Positions 7,963 through 18,043 are shown, counted from the first letter of the stretch. The stretch is 56,668 nt of DNA from Candidatus Acidiferrales bacterium (GCA_030038275.1 JASHPG010000113.1:1-56668), one strand, 5' to 3'. Program-made: numbers and translations. Notes: a model not told the origin generated them from the letters alone.

Positions 7963-9051
7963 TCAGCCCCGGCGCACCACCGCAGCGAAGGCAAGGGCTA
8001 GCGGAATAAGTATGAGCAGCGCAAGGATCAGCCACGCCATCCCACGCGCGAAATTCATCGTATACCCAATCCCAAACCGCTTTTCCACCAGCAGCGCGGG
8101 ATCGTCCGGATTGTAGTAAAAGATTCCCATTTTCCAGTGCGCATCGAGCGTACCGTCTCCAAATACACGGCCGTCCGTTTGAGTCGTCGAAGACTCGATC
8201 TGGTACGCGCGCACCTGATTCAAATGGTGCGCGGCCAAGAATACGATCACGATCAACGCGATCGAGCTACCAAGCACCAGTGCGATATTGGGCGGGCCCA
8301 ACAGCGGCATCATCGCCACGAACGACAGTAAAATGGCGAGGTAGTATTCCATGCCGGAAAGAAAATAGCCGACCTGATGCGGGAAATCTCGGCCGTGCGA
8401 GGCCGCCCCGCCGGGCACACGAACTACACGCGCTTCCCGCAAAACTCCATAGGTAATCAGCGAAAGTCCCGCGACAATCGCTACGCCCATAATCAAAGGC
8501 CCGTAAACACCGATAGGTGTCCGGCCGGACCATCCGTTTGGCTGGCCGTCGATTCCCCAGTGCACTGGAAATATTTCGGGAATTTGGTCCCAGTGAGCGT
8601 GCAGGTAAATCGCTGCCGCGCCGAGGACCGCAAATGGCCCTGCTTGTAGCAGCCATCCGCCCGGAAGATGTGCCGCCCTCGGCGCTCGTTCCGCTTCGCG
8701 AACGAGCACTGGCTTTGCAGCGTGCGGCATCACCCCTTCGCGGGCGATTTGAAACGCAATCAGCGGGCCAAATCCTAGCCACGCGATCCCGAGTATCAGC
8801 AGCGGCCAACGTCGCGGAACTCCGCCCGCTAGCACCAGGACCCACCCGATTGCGATCAAGACCATCGCCAGCGTGCGATACCGCCCCAGGAGTTTTCGTC
8901 CTTCGGCCGAATTACGGAATTCGGGCGGTACAGTCACGCTGAAGAACAACCCGGGGCGCTCCCACAGCGGCAGTTTCCAGAAAATCGCCGCTTCTACCGC
9001 GCCGATTACTACCAGCAACACGCAAAACAAAATTAGCGGCATGTGCTCCAT
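7963..9051 (-). CDS. DUF1648/DUF5808-like membrane protein
   Basis: A 362-residue integral membrane protein with about eight hydrophobic segments, beginning with a membrane-spanning MPLILFCVLLVVIGAV. Around residues 155-185 it has the pattern HWDQIPEIFPVHWGIDGQP, typical of the DUF1648 region found in SdpI-like proteins. The segment HWKMGIFYYNPDDPALLVEK near residues 306-325 matches the C-terminal DUF5808 type. SdpI relatives act in immunity or signalling towards toxic peptides in Firmicutes, but no such role can be read here. It lies between dapD and the his promoter on the same strand with a gap of about 150 bases to dapD, so it may be read from the dap unit. Confidence 0.75.
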   Translation of the reverse strand: MEHMPLILFCVLLVVIGAVEAAIFWKLPLWERPGLFFSVTVPPEFRNSAEGRKLLGRYRTLAMVLIAIGWVLVLAGGVPRRWPLLILGIAWLGFGPLIAFQIAREGVMPHAAKPVLVREAERAPRAAHLPGGWLLQAGPFAVLGAAAIYLHAHWDQIPEIFPVHWGIDGQPNGWSGRTPIGVYGPLIMGVAIVAGLSLITYGVLREARVVRVPGGAASHGRDFPHQVGYFLSGMEYYLAILLSFVAMMPLLGPPNIALVLGSSIALIVIVFLAAHHLNQVRAYQIESSTTQTDGRVFGDGTLDAHWKMGIFYYNPDDPALLVEKRFGIGYTMNFARGMAWLILALLILIPLALAFAAVVRRG

Positions 9052-9205
9052 TCAGATCGCGCCTCCTGATGCTCAGCGCGTAGCTTGCCCTCTCTAATAG
9101 CCCTTGAATCAACCGCGCTGCAAGCGGCACTCCGCCTGCATTCGCCTTTGCACCAGCTCTTCTTGTTGCCGGGCGCAGACGTATGCGGCTCCGACGAATT
9201 CGAAC

Positions 9206-10045
9206 TTAGCGCAAAAAATCTTCCAGCTGAATTTTCGCTTCCGTTTTCGCATCGCGGTATTTCACGATCACCGGCGTGTACAGCGAAAGATTCCACTCCT
9301 TGCCGCGCCCATGCGAAATCGCGCGCGCTCCGGCAACCACGACAGCGTTTTCGGGAATCACGAGAGGCTCCTCGCCGCTTGCGCTATGCACTTTGCCGGT
9401 TGCAAGGTCGTAGAGCGACGTGGAGCGATTCAGGATCGTGCCGGTGCCGAGCACAGCGCGGCGCTTTACCACTGTGCCCTCGTAAATTCCGCAATTACCG
9501 CCGACTAGAACGTCGTCTTCAATAATTACGGGAAGCGCGCCGACCGGCTCCAGCACGCCCCCAATCTGCGATCCCGCGGAAATGTGGCACTTGCGGCCAA
9601 TCTGGGCGCAGCTACCAACCAGCGCATGCGAATCGATCATTGAATCTTCGCCTACGTAGGCGCCCACATTGATGTACATCGGCGGCATGCACGTGACGCC
9701 TTTCGCCACGAAGCATCCGTCGCGGACACTTGATCCACCGGGAACGATGCGTACCCCGGAGTCGGTCGAGAAATTTTTCAGCGGGAAAGTGGATTTATCG
9801 AAAAAGTCTTGTTGAGCGCCTTCGGAACACATCTCTACGAGGTGTCCCATACGAAATCCGAGCAGAATTCCTTTCTTCACCCACGCGTTCACGCGCCAGC
9901 CGGTTTTGGATGTCCCATCCGGCTCCGCCGCCCGAATTTCCCCGGAGTTCAGCGCATTTTTAAAACGCTGAAACAACTCATGATCCAATTCAGAGTAACG
10001 CTCAGGATTGCCGTCGAATAGCCGCTCGATTTCAGCGCGTAGCAT
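9206..10045 (-). CDS. dapD: Tetrahydrodipicolinate N-succinyltransferase
   Basis: Transfers succinyl from succinyl-CoA to tetrahydrodipicolinate in the succinylase branch of DAP/lysine synthesis. I start it at the ATG at 10045 ([10 protein letters not shown]), 14 bases inside dapA, giving 279 residues, close to the family norm; the longer frame to 10117 only adds Arg-rich antisense-like sequence. The C-terminal half is a left-handed beta-helix of hexapeptide repeats (for example [20 protein letters not shown] and [15 protein letters not shown]) followed by [10 protein letters not shown]. Its presence with DapE implies succinylated, not acetylated, intermediates. Confidence 0.93.
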   Translation of the reverse strand: MLRAEIERLFDGNPERYSELDHELFQRFKNALNSGEIRAAEPDGTSKTGWRVNAWVKKGILLGFRMGHLVEMCSEGAQQDFFDKSTFPLKNFSTDSGVRIVPGGSSVRDGCFVAKGVTCMPPMYINVGAYVGEDSMIDSHALVGSCAQIGRKCHISAGSQIGGVLEPVGALPVIIEDDVLVGGNCGIYEGTVVKRRAVLGTGTILNRSTSLYDLATGKVHSASGEEPLVIPENAVVVAGARAISHGRGKEWNLSLYTPVIVKYRDAKTEAKIQLEDFLR

Positions 10046-10928
10046 AGGCCCCTTGCGCCAGTCCGACGGCTTCGAGCGCACCGCGAATCTTCGCCATGCT
10101 TTCCGGCTTGGGCGCAACCATCGGCAGCCGGAAAACGGGTTCGAGCAAGCCCATCAGTGCCATCGCCGCCTTCACCGGTCCGGGATTGGTCTCCACAAAA
10201 TTCGTTTCCATCAGCCGGAAATATCGCTGATGAATTTTGCGCGCCGCGGCGAAGTCATTCGCCAGAGCGAACTGGACCATGTGCGCCATTTCCGCGGGAA
10301 TTTCATTGGATGCCACCGATATCAGCCCGCGCCCACCGATCGCCATCAGTGGCAACGTAATTCCGTCGTCACCCGAAAGCACCGAAAACGTGTCTGGCAC
10401 CACGTCGAGGATCGCCGCCTGCTGTCCGATATTTCCCGACGCCTCCTTCACCGCTATGATGTTCTCTATTTCCGCCAGCCGCTTGATCGTCGTTGGCTCG
10501 ATGTTCACGCCCGTGCGCCCGGGAATGTTGTACAAGATCATCGGAACACGCACCGCCGCCGCAATAGCCCGGAAGTGTTGGTAGAGACCTTCCTGCGTCG
10601 GCTTGTTGTAATATGGGCTAACCGACAGAATACCCTTCGCGCCCATCGATTCGAATTCGCGGGCCATCTGAACTACGTGCGCGGTGTCGTTGCCTCCTGC
10701 ACCCGCCACTACAGGAACGCGTCCGCGCGCCTCTTCGAGCGTGATTTCCACCACGCGATTTTGCTCAGCGCTCGTCAGCGTCGGACTTTCTCCGGTCGTT
10801 CCGCAGGGCACCAGGAAATTGATCCCCGCCTCGATTTGCCGCTGCACTAAGCGGCGCAGCGCGTCTTCATCCAGCGAATAATCCCGGCGAAACGGAGTCA
10901 CCAGCGCCGTGCCGCATCCCGTAAACAT
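10032..10928 (-). CDS. dapA: 4-hydroxy-tetrahydrodipicolinate synthase
   Basis: Condenses aspartate semialdehyde with pyruvate, the entry step to lysine and DAP. The 298-residue aldolase-fold enzyme starts [13 protein letters not shown], shows [12 protein letters not shown], the catalytic Tyr in [18 protein letters not shown], the partner [12 protein letters not shown], and the Schiff-base Lys in [10 protein letters not shown] strong ribosome-binding site AAGGAGG precedes the ATG at 10928. Downstream dapD starts within its last codons, which suggests coupled translation. Confidence 0.96.
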   Translation of the reverse strand: MFTGCGTALVTPFRRDYSLDEDALRRLVQRQIEAGINFLVPCGTTGESPTLTSAEQNRVVEITLEEARGRVPVVAGAGGNDTAHVVQMAREFESMGAKGILSVSPYYNKPTQEGLYQHFRAIAAAVRVPMILYNIPGRTGVNIEPTTIKRLAEIENIIAVKEASGNIGQQAAILDVVPDTFSVLSGDDGITLPLMAIGGRGLISVASNEIPAEMAHMVQFALANDFAAARKIHQRYFRLMETNFVETNPGPVKAAMALMGLLEPVFRLPMVAPKPESMAKIRGALEAVGLAQGAYATR

Positions 10929-10950
10929 GTCCCGCCTCCTTCGAACAGCC

Positions 10951-11646
10951 CTACTCGATCTGGTTCACGATATCCCGAAAATCAAAGAATCCCTTTTTGC
11001 CGACGATCCAACGAGCCGCCCTCAACGCTCCGCGGACAAAGCCTTCACGGCTTCGCGCGGTGTGCCGGATGGTGATCGTGTCCGCCGGCGAATCGAACCC
11101 CACCTCGTGCGTCCCCGGATGAGCGCCAGCCCGGCTGCTGCCGGTGTCGATACACTTCGCATACCCGGCTTTCTTCATCCGTTCAACCAGCGCGAGAAGC
11201 GTGCCCGACGGCGCATCTTTCTTCGTCGCGTGGTGAATTTCCCAAGCCCAGGCTCCGTACTCTGGCTGATGCGCCATCATTCTGGCGGCTTCCGCAACGA
11301 GCTGCGAGAAAATATTCACGCCCACGGAGAAATTTGCGCTCCATACCAAGCCGATTCCGGCGCGTTCCACGGCGGAGCGCGCGCGCTGCAGCTCCGTGGA
11401 CCAACCGGTTGTCCCCACTACTGTGTTTACCTTTAGAACCGCAAGCCGCTCGATGTTTTCAATCACCGATCTGGGCGTCGAGAACTCGATTGCCGCATCG
11501 ATCCCACGGAAATTCTCCGGCGTCATCCCTTCGAATTTCGCGTTATTATCGACATCGAGCCGCAGCTTAACCGCGCCTCCGTACTCAGGAGCAAGCTGTT
11601 CGATGAGGCGGCCCATTTTCCCATATCCCACGATCGCCAGATTCAT
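10951..11646 (-). CDS. dapB: 4-hydroxy-tetrahydrodipicolinate reductase
   Basis: Reduces the DapA product with NAD(P)H. The 231-residue protein opens with the dinucleotide loop MNLAIVGYGKMGRLIEQLA, has DAAIEFSTP and VVGTTGWS, then the catalytic region EIHHATKKDAPSGTLLAL and, near the end, the HTARSREGFVRGAL segment. It is a little shorter than the E. coli enzyme but keeps all core motifs. It sits between dapE (six-base gap) and dapA (22-base gap) on the same strand. Confidence 0.95.
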   Translation of the reverse strand: MNLAIVGYGKMGRLIEQLAPEYGGAVKLRLDVDNNAKFEGMTPENFRGIDAAIEFSTPRSVIENIERLAVLKVNTVVGTTGWSTELQRARSAVERAGIGLVWSANFSVGVNIFSQLVAEAARMMAHQPEYGAWAWEIHHATKKDAPSGTLLALVERMKKAGYAKCIDTGSSRAGAHPGTHEVGFDSPADTITIRHTARSREGFVRGALRAARWIVGKKGFFDFRDIVNQIE

Positions 11647-11652
11647 GTCGAA

Positions 11653-12684
11653 TTAGTCCGCCATCGCCAGCAGCCGCTTCACCACGCCTGCGTATAGTCC
11701 AACGGCCTCCGCCAGCTCCCGCTTCGAAATACGCTCCTCTGACGTATGCGCCACCTGAATGCTTCCCGGGCCCAACAGCAGCGGCTCGCCCCAGCTTCGC
11801 CCGAAAACCGGCACATCCGTCGTGTAGGAAACAACCGTTGTGGGCAGGCTGTCAACACTCGCGAAGCGAATTGCCGGAATGTAAAGTATCTCTTTTAATT
11901 CGGCCCAATTCCCCACAGCCCGCGTGAAGGCATCTCGCACCGGCGCCGGATCGCCGACCAGCCGCACCAGAACTTCCGCCTTCGCTGAGTCCGGGATCAC
12001 ATTTGGCGCGCGCCCGCCAGAAATCGTACCGATGTTCAGCGTCGATGCGCCGAGCAGTTCATCATGAGGTAGGGGTACGCGCCGGATCGCCTCCAGCGCA
12101 TCGAGCAGCTTTTCGATCGCCGATTCACCCAGCTCCGGATACGCCGAATGCGCCATCCGCCCACGCGCAGTCAGTTCCAAGCGCAGCGCGCCCTTCGACG
12201 CCAAAGCTAGTTTGTTCTCGGTTGGCTCCCCATTTACCAAATAACGCGACCCTCGCCGCTGCCCTGCCGCAGCCCGAGCGCCCGCGCTATTTCGTTCCTC
12301 GCCGACAACGAATAGCAGCGCAATATTCCTCACGCCGCCGCTCAGCAACCGCTCCGTCGCGGCAATCATCGCGGCGATGATGCCTTTTGCGTCGCAAGCG
12401 CCGCGTCCCCAGATGAATTCCTCATCCTCTCGCGAGCGGAAAAACGGTGGCACTGTGTCCATATGCGTCGAAAGAGTCACACGCGGTTCGCCCCACCACG
12501 CCAGCACATTGGCGCGCGCGGAATTGCCCGTTGGAGCAGACTCGACATCCAGCGCTTCCACGTGCCCGCCTGTTTTCGACGCAAGCCCGCTCAAGTGCGC
12601 GAGCAGGTAGTCAGCCACGGCCGCCTCATTCTCGGATATCGACTCGATGTCCACCAATGACCGAGTCAGTTCGTAAACGTTCAT
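11653..12684 (-). CDS. dapE: M20 family deacylase, probable succinyl-DAP desuccinylase
   Basis: A di-zinc M20 amidohydrolase. The context of dapD, dapA and dapB makes N-succinyl-DAP the likely substrate. Metal-site motifs are VTLSTHMDTVPPFF (His-x-Asp), WGRGACDAKGIIAAM, and [11 protein letters not shown] with the catalytic Glu. I start at the ATG at 12684 (MNVYELTRSLVDIES); an in-frame ATG at 12696 would add four residues. The length, 343 residues, is slightly short for DapE, so an ArgE- or LysK-like activity cannot be excluded. It is the first gene of the dap run and is preceded by about 380 bases without a gene. Confidence 0.78.
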   Translation of the reverse strand: MNVYELTRSLVDIESISENEAAVADYLLAHLSGLASKTGGHVEALDVESAPTGNSARANVLAWWGEPRVTLSTHMDTVPPFFRSREDEEFIWGRGACDAKGIIAAMIAATERLLSGGVRNIALLFVVGEERNSAGARAAAGQRRGSRYLVNGEPTENKLALASKGALRLELTARGRMAHSAYPELGESAIEKLLDALEAIRRVPLPHDELLGASTLNIGTISGGRAPNVIPDSAKAEVLVRLVGDPAPVRDAFTRAVGNWAELKEILYIPAIRFASVDSLPTTVVSYTTDVPVFGRSWGEPLLLGPGSIQVAHTSEERISKRELAEAVGLYAGVVKRLLAMAD

Positions 12685-12696
12685 TCGGAAATCCAT

Positions 12697-13077
12697 CCGC
12701 TGCCACGATGCGAATACGCATGACTATGAAACGCACGTGGCTCTTCGCGTCTTAATTGGGATGAATTTCGCCAGGAAGAGAGAAGAGAGGATTCGCGCAA
12801 ATTCACGTGCGCCTTCGCTCCTCGATAGCGCTCCATCCCATTACTTCAGGATGACAGTGGATAGGCTCTTGTGCCTATTCCCCAACCGCTCCGGCAACAG
12901 CCGCCGGAATCAGTTTCGGCGGAGCTACATCTCACCCCTTTCACCGCGGCCTCCGAAGCTGTCCGGAACGCCGGCGCGGCTACTCATGGTTTCCGCACCT
13001 CTACCAAGAACACTCTAAGTCTATGCGTGCATTTCGCGCGCGTCAAGAACGGTGAGCGCGGCTGGTGCTGGGGCGAA
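12697..13077. other. Intergenic region, no gene seen
   Basis: Between dapE and the PhyH-type gene no frame on either strand looks like a protein. On the minus strand the stretch from about 12857 to 12786 begins TGTCATCCTGAAG and ends GAATCCTCT, resembling a second sequence at about 22902-22965. It may hold the promoter of the dap genes, but no clear -10/-35 pair stands out. Confidence 0.5.
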
Positions 13078-13881
13078 TCACAAGTAAGGCTGGATGAAGT
13101 CCTTGTTCAGTAGAAAACGCGGCTGAGTGCCCAGATGCGCGGCTGGCGCGGCGGCGTGCAGAAGAAGCGTGTGCATAAGGATAAGGATGATGTCCCCGGC
13201 CGATGCAATATTCTCCATGACCTGAAGCGGAATTCCGTCCACCTCTTCGATCCGTTCGTGGAACCGCGCAATACGCACGTCAGGAGCACCACCTGCACAA
13301 AGATCGCGGATATACGGATGCGTCCTAGAGATTTCCGCAGCTGCGCGGCCTTCGATCCCGGTGGCACGTGGCTCTCAGAAAACACACTTGTGAACAAGTC
13401 GGTGCGATCCGCTGAGGATATTCACGCCGCCGCAACGCGGCTGGACGTCAGTCAACATCGCGTGGACTTTCACACCGCACGGAGGTGACAATTGACCCGC
13501 GTAGTTGCCATCGAGATGCCAGCCTACGCTCGGCACATCCCATTCTCGGCCGACGAGAAATTGCAGGAAAAATGCTCCCCAATCGTTCGGTCTTTCCCAT
13601 GGCTGGCCGTCGAGCACGTCGTCAATCGCGTCAACCGTTCGCTCAGTTCCAATCGCGCGAAACACGGGGTTGTCCTTCAGTAGCTGCAAGTGTTCCGGCC
13701 GCGCTTTCGTCCAAGTGGATGAGTCGTCCCGGCGAATTCCCACGTTCGCCAGTGCGTCCCAGATGACGTCACACATTCGCGCAGCATCTTCCGCACTGAA
13801 AGCAGCGCGCACACGGACCCAGCCATAAGTCTGAAAGTGCTCTAACGCAAGCTTGTCTAGGTGAGGCACGGCGGAGTCCAC
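13078..13881 (-). pseudogene. PhyH-family dioxygenase interrupted by in-frame UGA
   Basis: The frame starting with GTG at 13881 encodes a phytanoyl-CoA dioxygenase-type 2-oxoglutarate/Fe(II) enzyme of 267 residues, but a TGA at 13377-13375 splits it at codon 169. The part before the stop carries the iron-binding WHLDGN (His-x-Asp) and GGVNILSGSHRL. The part after it, in the same frame with no other stop, continues EPRATGIEGRAAAE and supplies the distal metal His and 2-oxoglutarate-binding Arg (HTLLLHAAAPAAHLGTQPRF). Neither half can work alone. The simplest reading is one CGA-to-TGA change, or a sequencing error; selenocysteine read-through is considered separately. It begins 45 bases after the ABC-F gene on the same strand. 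Confidence 0.8.
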
Positions 13882-13926
13882 ATTCCAAACAAGGTCAAAT
13901 TTTTATCGCTCGTAGGCGTTGGAACG

Positions 13927-15621
13927 CTATCGCGACATGGCGCCTTGCCGCGAGGGCTTCCGCTCCATTCGCCCGCCCTGCTGCTTCTGAGCGGCCTGCT
14001 CCGCCTTGGCCTGCTGTTCGGCCAGAAAGTCGGCGTACGGCCCCTTGAAGTCTTCGATTTTGCCACCGTGAAAGTACCAGATTCGCGTGGCAACTTCATC
14101 GATCAAGTCGTAGTCGTGCGTCACCAGCAGCACGGTTCCCTGATAATTCTGTAGCGCGATATTCAGCGCGTTGATTGACTCCAAATCGACGTGGTTTGTC
14201 GGTTCGTCGAGCACCAGCACGTTGGGCTTTTGCAGCATCAGCCTGCAAAAGATGAGCCGCGCGCGCTCGCCGCCCGAAAGCCCGTGAGTCGGCTTGAGCG
14301 CGTCATCTCCGCTGAAGAGCATCTGTCCCAAAAGGCCACGGAGTTCCTCTTGCGTCGCCTGTGGCTTGAACTGGGCAAGCCAGTCAATCGTGGTCGAGCC
14401 CTTCTGAATTGAGTCGCCGTGGTCCTGCGCAAAATACCCGGCAAGCACGTTATGGCCCCAGACAACCTCGCCGCGATCAATCGGAAAGTCACGATCTTCG
14501 TCATCGATGTAGCCGGTCGCATTGCGCACCAGAGACTTCAATAGAGTGGTTTTCCCCGCGCCGTTGCGCCCAACCAGCGCGATCTTCTCTCCCCGCGAGA
14601 CGTGCGCCGAGAAAGGCGGCACCACTTTGACACCGTCGTACGATTTCGCCACGCTTCGAATCTCGACGGGATTTTTACCCGAGTGCTGATCAAGCTGAAA
14701 CCGTATGAACGGCCGCGCGATATTCGACTTCGCCAGCACTGTGGTTTGCAGGCGCTCCACTTCTTTCTTCCGTGAGGTGGCCTGTGCTGAACGCGTACCA
14801 GCCGAAAATCGCGCGATGAATTCCTGCAGCTGCGCGATCTTTTTATCGCGCTGTGCGTTTTCCGCATCGATCCGGGCTCGCACCGACGTTTTCGCCAGCA
14901 CCATGTCGTCGTAGCCGCCGTTGTACATGATCACGGTTTCGTAGTCGATGTCCGCCGTGTGTGTACAAACACTGTTCAGAAAGTGCCGGTCGTGCGAGAT
15001 CACGATCAACACGCCGTCGTATTCGCACAAATAGTCCTGAAGCCAGTGAACGGAATCAAGGTCGAGGTGGTTCGTAGGCTCATCCAGCAGCAGCGCCGAA
15101 GGATTGCCAAACAGCGCTTGCGCCAGCAGCACGCGTACCTTCTGCCCGCCCTGCAGCTCGCCCATTCTTCGCTCGTGCAACTCCTCCGGCACGTCTAGCC
15201 CATCAAGCAGCCTTCCTGCGTCCGCCTCCGCCGTGTATCCTCCTTCTTCTCCGACGATCCCTTCCAGTTCGCCCAGCCGCATCCCGTCAGTGTCGCTCAG
15301 TTCCTCATGCGTCTTGGCATAGAGCGTGTCCCGCTCGACGAGCGCTTCCCAAAGTGGCGCATTACCCATGATGACGGTATCGATCGCGCGAAACTCATCG
15401 AACGCGAACTGGTCCTGACGCAATACTCCGATCATTTTCGGCCGCGATATCTCGCCCTGTGTCGGCTCGATCTCATTGGTCATAATCTTCATCAGCGTGG
15501 ACTTGCCCGCGCCGTTCGGTCCAGTGATGGCATATCTCCGCCTCGGGAGAAACGAGCAGTTCACGTTCTCGAAAAGAATCCGCGCGCCGTACCGCATAGA
15601 AACGTTTGTCAGCAAAAGCAT
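13927..15621 (-). CDS. ABC-F family ATPase, YbiT/EttA-like
   Basis: A soluble 564-residue protein with two ABC ATPase domains and no membrane segments; ABC-F proteins act on the ribosome in translation control or antibiotic protection. Domain 1 has Walker A GPNGAGKST and signature LQGGQKVRVLLAQALFG; domain 2 has GRNGAGKTT and LSGGERARLIFCRLM; both have LDEPTNHLD/VD Walker B regions. The charged linker between them lies at about residues 230-310. The C-terminal tail, rich in Gln, Lys and Arg, is short, so it is closer to YbiT than to Uup. It is divergently oriented from lysA, sharing a 213-base intergenic region. Confidence 0.9.
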   Translation of the reverse strand: MLLLTNVSMRYGARILFENVNCSFLPRRRYAITGPNGAGKSTLMKIMTNEIEPTQGEISRPKMIGVLRQDQFAFDEFRAIDTVIMGNAPLWEALVERDTLYAKTHEELSDTDGMRLGELEGIVGEEGGYTAEADAGRLLDGLDVPEELHERRMGELQGGQKVRVLLAQALFGNPSALLLDEPTNHLDLDSVHWLQDYLCEYDGVLIVISHDRHFLNSVCTHTADIDYETVIMYNGGYDDMVLAKTSVRARIDAENAQRDKKIAQLQEFIARFSAGTRSAQATSRKKEVERLQTTVLAKSNIARPFIRFQLDQHSGKNPVEIRSVAKSYDGVKVVPPFSAHVSRGEKIALVGRNGAGKTTLLKSLVRNATGYIDDEDRDFPIDRGEVVWGHNVLAGYFAQDHGDSIQKGSTTIDWLAQFKPQATQEELRGLLGQMLFSGDDALKPTHGLSGGERARLIFCRLMLQKPNVLVLDEPTNHVDLESINALNIALQNYQGTVLLVTHDYDLIDEVATRIWYFHGGKIEDFKGPYADFLAEQQAKAEQAAQKQQGGRMERKPSRQGAMSR

Positions 15622-15834
15622 AGCCTTTAATTATACCGTAGCATCGCTCGGTCCCGGCGCGGCTCGTTTGCCGGTATTATTCCTGGGTGAACGCTACAAG
15701 TGCCGCCATTATGGCGCGTGGCTTTTCCGGCAAAACTTCGTATGATGTTTGCCCATGATTCTCCTTGGCTCTTTCAGTGTCCGTGGCTCGGGAACGCCTC
15801 TAATCAGCTTCCAGTGCGAAGCGCTCTGCTGATC

Positions 15835-17220
15835 ATGACACCCGCAGCTCCATCGAAACGCCAGCGGCGCACGCGCGCCCTGAACGCAACACTCGATCCA
15901 ACGCTCTACACGCCGCAATATGTCTACCGTGCTCTCAGCGCCGGATCGTCAAAGGCCGAGGTTCTAAATTGCGAAGGTGTCCCGCTCCCGCGCATCGCGG
16001 ATGAAATCGGTACGCCGTCATACGTTTATAGCCGTGCCTCGATCGAATCCGCCTACCGGCTGCTCGACCGTGCCTTCGGATCGCTTCCGCATTCGATCTG
16101 CTACGCCGTAAAAGCCAACAGCAACTTGGCAATTTTGCACGTCCTCGCACGGCTCGGCAGCAGTTTCGATATCGTATCCGCTGGCGAACTCGATCGTCTG
16201 CGGCGCATCGGTATACCCGGCCGCAGAATTGTCTTCTCCGGCGTCGGCAAATCTCGCGAGGAAATCCGTGATGCTCTCAGGTATCCCGGCTCGCGCGCTC
16301 GCTGCGGGGGCATCCTGCTTTTCAACATTGAATCCGCCGCCGAATTTGAAGCCTTCATCGACGAAGCTGCCCGCCATGTCGCTGCCGGAGGCCCGAAGCC
16401 TTCAGCAGCGATCCGCATCAATCCGGACGTGCTCGCCGGAGGCCATCCGCACATCTCCACTGGAAAACAGCACCATAAATTCGGCATCGATTGGTCCGAG
16501 GCGCGCCGCCTCTACCTGAAACACGCGAATTCCCGCTTCATCATTTGGAAAGGAATTAGCGCTCACATCGGTTCGCAAATTCTATCCGTTGCGCCGTATC
16601 GCCAAGCGCTTTCGCGACTGGCTAACTGCGTTCGCGATCTCGCGCGCCACGGTCTCGCGCTGGAGTATCTGGATATTGGCGGTGGCCTTGGTATTCGTTA
16701 CTCGGACGAAGTTCCCGTCGTTCCAGCATCGTTCGCCCGCGCTCTCGCCGCGATCATCCGTCCACTGAATTGCCGCTTGTTGATCGAACCCGGCCGAGCG
16801 CTCGTCGGGCCATCGGGCGTCCTGCTCACTCGCGTGCTCTACGTTAAGGAAAATCGCGGCAAGAAGTTCGTCATTGTTGATGCGGCCATGAACGATCTCA
16901 TCCGTCCGGTCCTCTATGACGCATTGCACTCCATCACGCCCGTGCGCCGGGACGCAGCATCGGAACGGTCGCTGCAGCTCGTTGATATCGTCGGACCTGT
17001 TTGCGAGAGTGGGGATTTTTTGGCCCGTGATTTGCCGTTGCCGCCGGTTCAAGCAGGTGACCTGCTGGTCGTGTGGGCCGCCGGCGCCTACGGCTTCGTT
17101 CAATCCTCGAATTACAACGCGCGCCGCCGTCCCGCCGAAGTGCTTGTGGAGGGCCGCCGTTTCCGCGTCGCGCGCAGTCGCCAGACGTACGACGATCTCG
17201 TCCGCGGCGAGCGTGCATGA
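15835..17220 (+). CDS. lysA: Diaminopimelate decarboxylase
   Basis: PLP enzyme that decarboxylates meso-DAP to lysine, the last step of the pathway whose other genes lie at 9206-12684. The PLP Lys is in CYAVKANSNLAIL; further landmarks are GHPHISTGKQHHKFG, LDIGGGLGIRY, LLIEPGRALVGPSG and the C-terminal CESGDFLA and GAYGFVQSSNYNARRRP. The frame extends to 15700, but the ATG at 15835 already gives an N-terminal tail of some 40 residues relative to typical LysA, so even this start may be early. The stop overlaps the next gene in ATGA. Confidence 0.93.
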   Translation: MTPAAPSKRQRRTRALNATLDPTLYTPQYVYRALSAGSSKAEVLNCEGVPLPRIADEIGTPSYVYSRASIESAYRLLDRAFGSLPHSICYAVKANSNLAILHVLARLGSSFDIVSAGELDRLRRIGIPGRRIVFSGVGKSREEIRDALRYPGSRARCGGILLFNIESAAEFEAFIDEAARHVAAGGPKPSAAIRINPDVLAGGHPHISTGKQHHKFGIDWSEARRLYLKHANSRFIIWKGISAHIGSQILSVAPYRQALSRLANCVRDLARHGLALEYLDIGGGLGIRYSDEVPVVPASFARALAAIIRPLNCRLLIEPGRALVGPSGVLLTRVLYVKENRGKKFVIVDAAMNDLIRPVLYDALHSITPVRRDAASERSLQLVDIVGPVCESGDFLARDLPLPPVQAGDLLVVWAAGAYGFVQSSNYNARRRPAEVLVEGRRFRVARSRQTYDDLVRGERA

Positions 17221-17867
17221 AAACCGAGAAGGCGTGGAGCAATATGGCGCTTTTTCCAGCATTCCTGAAACTCGCGGGGCGGCCCTGCCTTGTCGTCGGC
17301 GCGGGTCGCGTTGCCGAGGGCAAAATCGAGGGATTGCTTCTCGCCGGCGCGGAAGTCCGAGTTGTCGCTCCGAAAGTGACCGCCCGGATTCGCGCACTAG
17401 CCCGTCAAAAGAAAATTCTATGGGCTTCGCGTCAGTTTCAGCCAGCAGATCTCGATGGCGCGTTCTTAGTAGTCGCGGCGACTTCTTCCACAGCTCTGCA
17501 CGCGACGATATTCGCCGAGGCAAAGCGCCGCGAAATCCTTTGTAATGTCGTCGATGATCCCGGCCATTGCGACTTTTATTACGGAGCGGTCATCCGTCGC
17601 GGCGCCCTGCAAATCGCAATTTCCACTGAGGGACACAGTCCCGCACTCGCGCAGCGCCTCAAAAAGGAAATCGCGCGCCAATTTGGCCCTGAATACGAAA
17701 AATGGCTGACGCAAATCGGGAAACGCCGAAAGCAGCTTTTCGCCCAGAAGAAATTATCCCCTGAGCATCGCAAAGCGCTACTGCACCGCCTCGCGAGCGA
17801 ATCTTCCTTCAGGGAATTTCAGCTCCGGAAAAAAGGTGGGCTACCGCGCGGCCACAAATCACGTTAA
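17217..17867 (+). CDS. Precorrin-2 dehydrogenase / sirohydrochlorin ferrochelatase (Met8/CysG-N type)
   Basis: NAD-dependent oxidation of precorrin-2 and possibly iron insertion in sirohaem synthesis. The 216-residue product starts at the ATG at 17217, overlapping the lysA stop by ATGA. It shows CLVVGAGRVAEGKIEGLL (dinucleotide loop), NVVDDPGHCDFYYGAVIRRG and AISTEGHSPALAQRLKKEI, as in the CysG N-terminal domain. No SUMT methyltransferase domain is attached. The C-terminal 60 residues are basic and less recognisable. Nearby hemD (18044-18967, opposite strand) makes the branch-point substrate uroporphyrinogen III. Confidence 0.88.
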   Translation: MKTEKAWSNMALFPAFLKLAGRPCLVVGAGRVAEGKIEGLLLAGAEVRVVAPKVTARIRALARQKKILWASRQFQPADLDGAFLVVAATSSTALHATIFAEAKRREILCNVVDDPGHCDFYYGAVIRRGALQIAISTEGHSPALAQRLKKEIARQFGPEYEKWLTQIGKRRKQLFAQKKLSPEHRKALLHRLASESSFREFQLRKKGGLPRGHKSR

Positions 17868-18043
17868 GCAATTGAGTGCGGCGCGCTTTTCTTCATCGGG
17901 AAGACGAATCCTATCCATCCATTATTCGACGAACCAAGCTGTTACACACGCTGCTACGATCACCAGCCTTCGCCGATGCGGCCGGGTCACGGCATCCCCC
18001 CACCCATACCTTCCGTGCCCGGCCGCTCTTTAGTTCAAGGAGA

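Noticed and set aside
13327..13377. Selenocysteine read-through of the UGA in the PhyH-type gene
   Set aside because: No clear SECIS hairpin follows, the position is not expected to be Cys in this family, and CGA-to-TGA is a common change. Kept only as a check in the findings.
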